A stretch of DNA of 64,000 nucleotides from Pedobacter glucosidilyticus DSM 23534. GTDB taxonomy: Bacteria > Bacteroidota > Bacteroidia > Sphingobacteriales > Sphingobacteriaceae. Made by a program: the position numbers and the translations under genes. Shown piece after piece: positions 58,103-64,000 of the stretch. Within the stretch, counting starts at the first letter, position 1. Every line of letters begins with the position of its first letter. The stretch covers positions 62,001-126,000 of the forward strand of contig NZ_KE384311.1 of NCBI RefSeq assembly GCF_000425145.1, read 5' to 3'. The notes under the pieces were generated by a model. The model was not told where the DNA came from and made no database searches. It saw only the letters and a program-made list of their open reading frames with translations.

Positions 58103-59149
58103 ATGTTTAGTTTAAAATATAGGTATCTGATTATTTTAGCTTTAGGATTTTATTCTTACATCAATACTTATTTTACAGACTTTTTCAATCATTATCAAGT
58201 TAAGGCTTCATCAGAAGCCTTAATACTTTCGTTTTTGCTTATTGTATTTTTTGTTTGGGAGTTAAGCAGATTGGCAGAGCAAACTTTAAAGCGCTATTTT
58301 AAAACCCAATCGGCTGTTAAATTCCTAACTATTTTATTCATCATCAGTTTACCACTAACGCTTATTTCGGCAATTGCTGTAATTGCGATAGCTGGTGTTT
58401 GGTATTCAGGCTATCAACTTACAGAAATCCAAACAGAAATTAAATTAACCCTCTTACTTGCTTTTAGAATCAATTTATTCTTACATTGTATTAACTCCAT
58501 CGTATATTTCTTTAAGCAATTAAGAGCTAAACAATTAGAAGCAGAGGAGTTGAAAAGAGCAAAAATCCAAGCTCAGCTACAGCAAATTAAAACACAAATC
58601 AATCCTCATTTTTTATTCAATAATCTTAATGTATTGGCCTCTCTTATCATGAATAAAAGCGAAGAAGCCAATCAGTTTATAGAGAGTTTCTCTGAAGTTT
58701 ATCGTTATATCTTAAAAAATCAGGAAAAAGAACTGGTAAGTCTTCAAGACGAACTTAAAGTGATGGATTTGTATATTTTTCTGTTAAAAAAACGCTTTGC
58801 AGAAGCTATAAAGTTTCATATTTCTTTTGATAAACATCACTTAGAAAACACCTATATCGTACCTGCAACCCTTCAAATTTTAATAGAAAACGCAATAAAA
58901 CACAATATTGCATCTTCATCAAAACCACTTATCATAGATATTGTTATAGAAAATAACATATTGATGGTGCGAAACAATTATCAGCCTAAGAAAATTCTAG
59001 AAAACTCTAGTCAGATAGGTTTAAAAAGCATCAATCAACAATATAAAATAATCTGTGGAAAGGAAATTACTGTGAAAAACCAGGATGATTATTTTGAAAT
59101 AACATTACCTGTTTTAAAAGTAGAAAACTATGAAGTTTTTAATCATTGA
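58103..59149 (+). CDS. LytS-type sensor histidine kinase
   Basis: 348 residues. Four membrane helices in residues 5-140 form a small sensor, then a coiled stretch and a His_kinase domain with the phosphoacceptor His169 in INPHFLFNNLNVL and an HATPase with LIENAIKHN near 263. Signal unknown. Overlaps the regulator gene by 20 bases. Confidence 0.92.
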   Translation: MFSLKYRYLIILALGFYSYINTYFTDFFNHYQVKASSEALILSFLLIVFFVWELSRLAEQTLKRYFKTQSAVKFLTILFIISLPLTLISAIAVIAIAGVWYSGYQLTEIQTEIKLTLLLAFRINLFLHCINSIVYFFKQLRAKQLEAEELKRAKIQAQLQQIKTQINPHFLFNNLNVLASLIMNKSEEANQFIESFSEVYRYILKNQEKELVSLQDELKVMDLYIFLLKKRFAEAIKFHISFDKHHLENTYIVPATLQILIENAIKHNIASSSKPLIIDIVIENNILMVRNNYQPKKILENSSQIGLKSINQQYKIICGKEITVKNQDDYFEITLPVLKVENYEVFNH

Positions 59150-59876
59150 AGATGAACCACTTGCAGCAGAAAGATTAGTTAATTTATTATCTCAGCATTA
59201 TCCTCATATAGAAAAACCCGAGACCTGTGATAGTGTAGAAAGTGCAGTTTTATGGCTTAAACATCATCCAATGCCAAATTGTATTTTTATGGATATCCAG
59301 TTGTCTGATGGTTTAAGTTTTAATATTAGCCATGATGTAGAAATTACATGTCCAGTAATATTTACAACCGCTTATGAAAATTATGCTTTAAAAGCTTTCG
59401 AATTATTTAGTATCGATTATTTATTAAAACCAGTAACGCTTAAAAGTCTCAAGCAAGCGCTCCATAAACTTGAAACTTATACAAACGCCACCCTAACCGC
59501 ACAACAAAATTTATTAGATATTCCAGCATCAACATATAAAAACCGCTTTCTGATTAAAATAGGTAATAAAATGTTTTTTGTTGATGTAAACCATGTGGCT
59601 TATTTTTTGTCTGATGATAAATCTGTTTACTTATACACTAAAGACGGGAAAGCTTTCCCAATAGACTATACTTTAGATAGCTTGATGGAGCTTTTAAACG
59701 AAAAAGAATTTTTTAGACTTAATAGGCAAGTTATTGCCAGAATTGATGCTATTAAAGATATTAAACTTTATACTAACAGAAGATTAAAACTTACCCTAAA
59801 TAGTGGTAATGCAGTAAATGATTTTATAGTGAGTAGAGAAAGGGTAGCTGCATTTAAAACCTGGGCCGGAAACTAA
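59130..59876 (+). CDS. LytTR-type response regulator
   Basis: 248 residues. Receiver domain with Glu7/Asp8 and phosphoacceptor Asp55 (FMDIQLSDG), KPVT at the switch lysine, and a LytTR DNA-binding domain at about 140-245 (NRFLIKIGNKMFFV, FFRLNRQVIARIDAI). Cognate partner of the LytS kinase by overlap. Targets unknown; the membrane protein gene just behind is one candidate. Confidence 0.92.
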   Translation: MKFLIIEDEPLAAERLVNLLSQHYPHIEKPETCDSVESAVLWLKHHPMPNCIFMDIQLSDGLSFNISHDVEITCPVIFTTAYENYALKAFELFSIDYLLKPVTLKSLKQALHKLETYTNATLTAQQNLLDIPASTYKNRFLIKIGNKMFFVDVNHVAYFLSDDKSVYLYTKDGKAFPIDYTLDSLMELLNEKEFFRLNRQVIARIDAIKDIKLYTNRRLKLTLNSGNAVNDFIVSRERVAAFKTWAGN

Positions 59877-59897
59877 TTATTTCTCTCATTATCAATT

Positions 59898-60605
59898 ATG
59901 AAGCTTCAACTATTTTCTACCATTTTTATTGTTTTACTTAGTCTCCAAAGCTTAGCACAGAAAAAGGAAGATGTTATTTATTTACTTAATGGATGGGTAA
60001 TTCGTGGTAAAATCATCAGCAAAGAACAAGACAAAATAAGTATTCAATCGGTAGATAGAAATCTATATGTTTTTGAAGCTAATGAAATTAAAGAAATTAC
60101 AGAAGAAGAAATTCCTCCAGTTTTTAATATCAAGCAAAAAGGATTTGGACATTTTACAGAGCTAGGGCCATTAGCTTCACAGAACACGGGTGAACTTAAT
60201 GTAAACACCTCTGCTTTTTCTTTTCAAACTATTAATGGTTATAAGTTCAATCAGTTTTTATTTACCGGATTAGGTGCTGGTATAGATTTATATGCTACAC
60301 AAACGTTTTTCCCGGTAATAGGTACTATTCGTGGCGATTTTAGAGCAGGTAAACAATTTGTACCATTTTATTTTACTGACTTTGGCTATGGCTTTAACGG
60401 AACTAAAAATACCATTACTGGTGTTTCTTATGAAGGAGGAACAGTGTTTGCCGCAGGTATTGGACTTAAAATTGGCTTAAGCAATAATGCAGGTGTGATG
60501 ATTAGTATTGGTTACCGAGACCAACGTTATGGCACTGTACAACAAAATCTAAAAACTAGAAATAATTATCAAAGAATAGCACTTAGGGCAGGTTTTTATC
60601 TTTAA
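59898..60605 (+). CDS. Secreted outer-membrane-like protein of unknown function
   Basis: 235 residues. Signal peptide ending SLAQ (about 21). Residues 22-75 are a small beta-rich start (VIYLLNGWVIRGKIISKEQDKISI) and the remainder has alternating strands ending in ALRAGFYL, as in outer membrane barrels. Family not recognised. Lies 21 bases after the LytTR regulator, so it may be co-transcribed with it. Confidence 0.65.
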   Translation: MKLQLFSTIFIVLLSLQSLAQKKEDVIYLLNGWVIRGKIISKEQDKISIQSVDRNLYVFEANEIKEITEEEIPPVFNIKQKGFGHFTELGPLASQNTGELNVNTSAFSFQTINGYKFNQFLFTGLGAGIDLYATQTFFPVIGTIRGDFRAGKQFVPFYFTDFGYGFNGTKNTITGVSYEGGTVFAAGIGLKIGLSNNAGVMISIGYRDQRYGTVQQNLKTRNNYQRIALRAGFYL

Positions 60606-60683
60606 AAACCATACAGAATTTGATGTTTTTTTATCATCAAACAAGAATATCATAAATACCTGGTGTTTTTTACATTTTGTATG

Positions 60684-61067
60684 TTAAATATCCAGGTGAT
60701 TTATAACCTCTTTGGGTGCAATTATAGGTTTGCCAAATGAGGTAAAAACTACTACAACCTTAGCTTTTGCTATCAATATATCTGCTTTATAAATATTTTG
60801 ATAGAAGATGAATCTTAGATTTCCATCACGCTCTAAACTTAAACTCACATAAAATTTATCACCGCTTTTTAACGGTTTTTTATAGTCTATCTCTATACGA
60901 TAAACTACAGGGTCTATATGTTGCTGATGTAGCTTTTCAAAATCTAAACCTTTATGCTTTAAAAATTGATGTCGGGTATGTTCTAAATAATTTTGATAAA
61001 CGGCGTTATTTACAATTCCTTGTAAATCGCATTCATAATCTCTAACCTCAAAATTTTCTATAAACAT
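60684..61067 (-). CDS. Acyl-CoA thioesterase, YbgC-like
   Basis: 127 residues, single hot-dog domain. FEVRDYECDLQGIVNNAVYQNYLEHTR carries the conserved aspartate-containing DxxGxxxxxxY pattern of 4-hydroxybenzoyl-CoA thioesterase relatives. Its start shares a base with the end of the neighbouring thioesterase gene. Substrate likely short or aryl acyl-CoA. Confidence 0.87.
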   Translation of the reverse strand: MFIENFEVRDYECDLQGIVNNAVYQNYLEHTRHQFLKHKGLDFEKLHQQHIDPVVYRIEIDYKKPLKSGDKFYVSLSLERDGNLRFIFYQNIYKADILIAKAKVVVVFTSFGKPIIAPKEVINHLDI

Positions 61068-61504
61068 TATATTTCTGGGTTGTCATAAGCAATCATTTTA
61101 GCTTTTTCTGCTTGTGGAATAGCTATAGGTTTACCCGTTTGATAGTCAATAGCTACTTGTGTAGTTTTGCCAATTGTTTTTAAAATAAACTGATCTTCTT
61201 CTTCCGCGTAAAGCAAATAAGCAATATCAAAACTAGTATTACCAACTCTGGTGGTTTTTACACAAGCTGTTATTTTATCTTCCAAAAGTATAGGTTTTAA
61301 GTACTCTACTTCTGATTTTACCAATATAATTCCGGTTGCTTTCCAATCCCATTCTATAACATCTTTCCAATAAGCAGACCTAGCTTGTTCAAAATAAGTA
61401 AGGTAAACAGCATTGTTAGCATGGCCAAACATATCCATATCCGCAAATCTGATAGGGATAGGAGTTTTATAATTAAAAGCTGTAATATTTTCTTCTATTT
61501 TCAT
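61067..61504 (-). CDS. Acyl-CoA thioesterase, 4HBT type
   Basis: 145 residues from MKIEEN; a TTG four codons upstream is less likely. IRFADMDMFGHANNAVYLTYFEQAR is the classical 4HBT active-site block (D-x-D-x-x-G-H-x-N-N-x-x-Y). Paired with the YbgC-like gene by a one-base overlap, the two are paralogues and may act together on acyl-CoA intermediates. Confidence 0.9.
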   Translation of the reverse strand: MKIEENITAFNYKTPIPIRFADMDMFGHANNAVYLTYFEQARSAYWKDVIEWDWKATGIILVKSEVEYLKPILLEDKITACVKTTRVGNTSFDIAYLLYAEEEDQFILKTIGKTTQVAIDYQTGKPIAIPQAEKAKMIAYDNPEI

Positions 61505-61630
61505 ATATGACTGCAATAAAGTCAGTAAAATTAATTTAATAACGACAAAAAGTCTTGTTTTGAACTCAAAATCACCATTGGTATTAGAGTTGATTCATCT
61601 TTAAACGTAAACAAATTTAAAATAATTTAT

Positions 61631-61638
61631 AAGGAGGA
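61631..61638 (+). promoter_or_regulatory. Strong Shine-Dalgarno site before hsp20
   Basis: AAGGAGGA ends eight bases before the hsp20 ATG. A consensus ribosome binding site is uncommon in this phylum and in this window, so it stands out as a high-translation element. Confidence 0.75.
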
Positions 61639-61645
61639 TATAAAA

Positions 61646-62086
61646 ATGACTTTAGTAAAATTTAACAACGAAAAAAACAGTGTAAGAAACTATTCGCCTT
61701 TTAATGATTTATTTGACAGCTTTTTTAGAGACAATTATTATAATGACAGTACATTAAATAAGGTTCCGGCTGTTAATATTTTTGAAAACGAAGAGTCTTA
61801 CACCATTGAAGTTGCAGCGCCAGGTTTAAAAAAGGAAAATTTTAAGCTTCAATTGGAAAAAAATATTTTGAAAATTTCTGGAGAAAAAGCCACCGAGACA
61901 GAAAGTGAAAATAGAAAAGTTACCAGAAAAGAATTCAGTTATAACGCTTTTGCAAGATCATTTACTTTACCAGAAACAGTAGATTTTGCTAAGATTGATG
62001 CTAAATACGAAGATGGTATATTACAGGTAACTATTGGTAAAAAAGAAGAGGCTAAAATACAATCCAGAGAAATTGCAATAAGTTAA
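61646..62086 (+). CDS. Small heat-shock protein (Hsp20/alpha-crystallin)
   Basis: 146 residues. Alpha-crystallin domain at about 40-135 with VNIFENEESYTIEVAAPGLKKENF, the central KILKISGEK and the RSFTLPETVDFAKIDAKYEDGILQVTIGKK block, and a C-terminal I-x-I tail. It holds unfolded proteins during heat stress. Preceded by the strong ribosome binding site above; no CIRCE palindrome is seen upstream. Confidence 0.92.
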   Translation: MTLVKFNNEKNSVRNYSPFNDLFDSFFRDNYYNDSTLNKVPAVNIFENEESYTIEVAAPGLKKENFKLQLEKNILKISGEKATETESENRKVTRKEFSYNAFARSFTLPETVDFAKIDAKYEDGILQVTIGKKEEAKIQSREIAIS

Positions 62087-62114
62087 TCATAGTTTTTAGG
62101 TTTAGTTTTTTTGA

Positions 62115-62157
62115 TTGGCATCCCGTTTTTGTTAACAGAAACGGGATTGCTTTTTTA
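62115..62157 (+). terminator. Terminator of hsp20
   Basis: TCCCGTTT (62121-62128) pairs with AAACGGGA (62139-62146), extended by GCA/TGC, and a T run follows at 62151-62156. Confidence 0.8.
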
Positions 62158-62190
62158 CTTCAAAATCAACATTATTTACTAAATTTGGAC

Positions 62191-63489
62191 ATGAGTTTAG
62201 AAATTCTGGATACCCGCCGAAAAGCCTTAACAATTAATCTTGACCCAAATATATACGGTACTTTTGCAGAAATTGGAGCCGGACAAGAAGTAGCTAGAAA
62301 CTTCTTTACAGCTGGTGCCGCATCTGGTACCATTGCCAAAACCATGTCTGCTTACGATATGACTTTTAGTAATGAAATTTACGGTCAGGAAGAATCCGGA
62401 AGGTACGTATCTAAATCAAGATTAATAAAAATGCTTGATTATGAATTTAAACTCTTGGGCGATAGATTGTTTGGAGATAAATATCAAACCAAAACTTTTT
62501 TCGCTTTTGCAAATACAGTAACTACACTCAATTATAATAAAACTAACGATCCGCATGGTTGGCTGGGCATAAAATTTCAATTAGAACCCTACGGTCCGCC
62601 GCATGAAATTATTTTTCATGTGCGCTTATTAGATAGTGATGCCAGTTTGCAACAAAATGTTTTAGGAATTTTAGGCGTAAATTTAGTTTATGCAGCTTTC
62701 CATCTTTATCATAATCCAAAGGCTATGATAGAATCTTTGGCTGATAACTTATCGCAGGGCTCGGTAGAAATTGATTTGATTAGCTTAAAAGGTCCTGTAT
62801 TTGAGTTTTTGGATGATATTTTGGTAAACTTATATTTGATACAAAAAGGCTTTTCTAGCGCAGCTATTTTTGATCATCATGCTAAAGCAAAACAAGCTAA
62901 AGATTTGATGTATAAAAAGCATATCATGATTTTGCGTACTCGCTTTAACCAAAAAGTATTGCCAGATTTTAATCTTTTTAGTCATGCAGTTAATCAGTAC
63001 AAATCTACTTTAGATATTGTTGATACAGAGCTGGTTACCCTTGCCGAGCTTACTTTGAATAATTTGATGGAGCATGCTGATAAAAGTGACGAAGATTTAT
63101 TAAAAAGAGTAGCTAAAAGAGCCAGAGAAATTTCTGAAAAAGGTCATTATGTTATTGTATCTAATTTTAATAGGCATAATAAATTAGCAAAATATTTAGC
63201 CTTGGCTAAGCCTAAAAGTGTAGGTATTACTACCAATATTTCTAATTTACAACACATTTTTAAATCAGAGTATTATGGCGAAAATTACACGAATGAGTTA
63301 TTAGCTTATATCAGCGATTTGTTTAGTAGAAATGTAAAACTTTTAACCTATCCTTACCGCGATATTAAAAATAAAACTACGGTTACTACCAAAAATGTTG
63401 AAGTATCGCCAGAAGCAAAACCACTTTTTGATTTTTTAATACAAAACAAATATATTATTGATATTGAGGAGATTGCAGAGATTATATAG
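62191..63489 (+). CDS. Conserved protein of unknown function, often misnamed in databases
   Basis: 432 residues from the ATG at 62191 (a TTG two codons earlier is possible). The start SLEILDTRRKALTINLDPNIYGTFAEIGAGQEVAR and AKTMSAYDMTFSNEIYG resemble a broad bacterial family annotated variously as TonB-box or nicotinate-nucleotide adenylyltransferase proteins, with no experimental support that I know of. There is no signal peptide or membrane helix; it looks cytosolic and globular. Overlaps the convergent IMPACT gene by eight bases. Confidence 0.7.
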   Translation: MSLEILDTRRKALTINLDPNIYGTFAEIGAGQEVARNFFTAGAASGTIAKTMSAYDMTFSNEIYGQEESGRYVSKSRLIKMLDYEFKLLGDRLFGDKYQTKTFFAFANTVTTLNYNKTNDPHGWLGIKFQLEPYGPPHEIIFHVRLLDSDASLQQNVLGILGVNLVYAAFHLYHNPKAMIESLADNLSQGSVEIDLISLKGPVFEFLDDILVNLYLIQKGFSSAAIFDHHAKAKQAKDLMYKKHIMILRTRFNQKVLPDFNLFSHAVNQYKSTLDIVDTELVTLAELTLNNLMEHADKSDEDLLKRVAKRAREISEKGHYVIVSNFNRHNKLAKYLALAKPKSVGITTNISNLQHIFKSEYYGENYTNELLAYISDLFSRNVKLLTYPYRDIKNKTTVTTKNVEVSPEAKPLFDFLIQNKYIIDIEEIAEII

Positions 63490-64000
63490 TGTATAAAAAT
63501 TTCATTTGTATATCTCTTAAGCTTTCAAATTTTGATAAGATTTTGTTGAGCTCGACTTTTCTAATACTAAGGTTTATAATTACATGTAAATCAAATTCTT
63601 GGCTCAAGATTTCTAGTCTATCTTCTTTGATGATTTTCATGACGTCATTCATCAATAAATAATTAAACTTTAATTCATAAACATCATTTACAGTTTTTTT
63701 TATGATTTGAGCATTTAAAATCGCATCTTCTGTAGCTGTCTTATAAGCGTTTATTAAGCCTGGCACACCTAATAAAGTACCTCCAAAATACCTTACAACC
63801 ACTACTAAAATATTGGTGAGCTCTTTAGAAAGTAAAACATTTAAAATAGGCCGACCGGCAGTACCAGAGGGTTCTCCATCATCATTAACTCTATAAATAT
63901 TTTTATCCGGTGTAAGCCTGTAAGCATAACAATGATGTCTGGCTTTTGGATGTGCTGTTTTTAAATCAGCAATAATGGTTTTTAAATCATTTTCTTTTAA
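63482..64000 (-). CDS. IMPACT/YigZ family protein, 5' end cut by window
   Basis: The frame is open to the right edge, so the N-terminus is outside. Visible residues contain the DDGEPSGTAGRP motif (complement of about 63850-63890) and VVVRYFGGTLLGVPGLINAYK, both hallmarks of the YigZ/IMPACT domain, followed by a C-terminal ferredoxin-like region of about 70 residues. A GTG at 63802 is internal, not the start. Role in translation stress is suspected for the family but unproven in bacteria. Confidence 0.9.
   Translation of the reverse strand, partial: LKENDLKTIIADLKTAHPKARHHCYAYRLTPDKNIYRVNDDGEPSGTAGRPILNVLLSKELTNILVVVVRYFGGTLLGVPGLINAYKTATEDAILNAQIIKKTVNDVYELKFNYLLMNDVMKIIKEDRLEILSQEFDLHVIINLSIRKVELNKILSKFESLRDIQMKFLYTI

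Noticed and set aside
61560-61645. CIRCE-type heat-shock operator before hsp20
   Set aside because: No TTAGCACTC-N9-GAGTGCTAA palindrome is visible in the leader.
62185-62190. TTG starts used to extend several genes (lysA, satD-like, accD, glmM, leucine dehydrogenase, exporter and others)
   Set aside because: In each case a downstream ATG or GTG restores the family-typical N-terminus, while the extension is polar, overlaps a neighbour or lacks similarity.

Overview
The window looks like chromosomal DNA of a Bacteroidota bacterium, most likely a Pedobacter-like member of the Sphingobacteriaceae. The support is AT-rich DNA, two TonB-dependent receptors with carboxypeptidase-like N-terminal domains, family-typical proteins (long NusB, DUF3276/PUR, DUF1573, DUF5522, YbbR/CdaR, the SatD/DUF3307 pair), and mostly absent Shine-Dalgarno sites. 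I see no transposase, phage gene, CRISPR array, tRNA or rRNA. One structural RNA is present, RNase P RNA (rnpB).

Layout. 1-11334 (+) is a catabolic cluster: the end of an enolase-superfamily enzyme, an exported GH2 beta-galactosidase, a tightly coupled four-gene block (solute-binding-protein fold, two CaiB/BaiF CoA-transferases, second solute-binding-protein fold), a Gfo/Idh/MocA oxidoreductase, a MaoC hydratase and a FucP-type sugar transporter. The two binding-protein-like genes have no signal peptide, in-frame stops exclude longer starts, and no ABC permease or ATPase is nearby. This block is the best candidate here for an undescribed pathway. 11479-15208 holds an SbtA-like permease, a small membrane protein, an NtrC-type regulator and rnpB. 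15214-21058 (-) is a metal locus, probably copper: Cys-rich small protein, TonB receptor, PepSY membrane protein, lipoprotein, SCO protein, cytochrome c.

21140-32149 mixes a secreted protein, pterin dehydratase, the SatD/DUF3307 pair behind a three-unit palindromic 28-bp array, a phosphohexomutase, lysC-lysA-glycosyltransferase, a glutaryl-CoA-dehydrogenase-like enzyme and folB. 32198-41080 (-) carries a secreted protein with LKGxxYKN repeats, a NarX/NarL-type two-component pair, a FecA-like receptor, two tandem cold-shock genes, a PUR protein and an ABC exporter. 41243-46803 (+) is leucine dehydrogenase followed by nusB, DUF1573, yajC, cdaR-like, coaE, a ligase-associated exonuclease and a Cys-rich mini-protein. 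46817-64000 is mostly housekeeping: MarR regulator, ZIP transporter, PAP2 phosphatase, methyltransferase, glmM, cysteine desulfurase, accD, class II aldolase, GNAT, SGNH esterase, fasciclin protein, LytS/LytT pair, thioesterases, Hsp20 and an IMPACT-family protein cut by the window end.

Many genes have a downstream ATG that is a better start than the first possible TTG; I give the ATG and say so. Convergent or operon-end genes are often separated by strong hairpin terminators, listed individually. All assignments come from reading motifs and context by eye; no database search was run.
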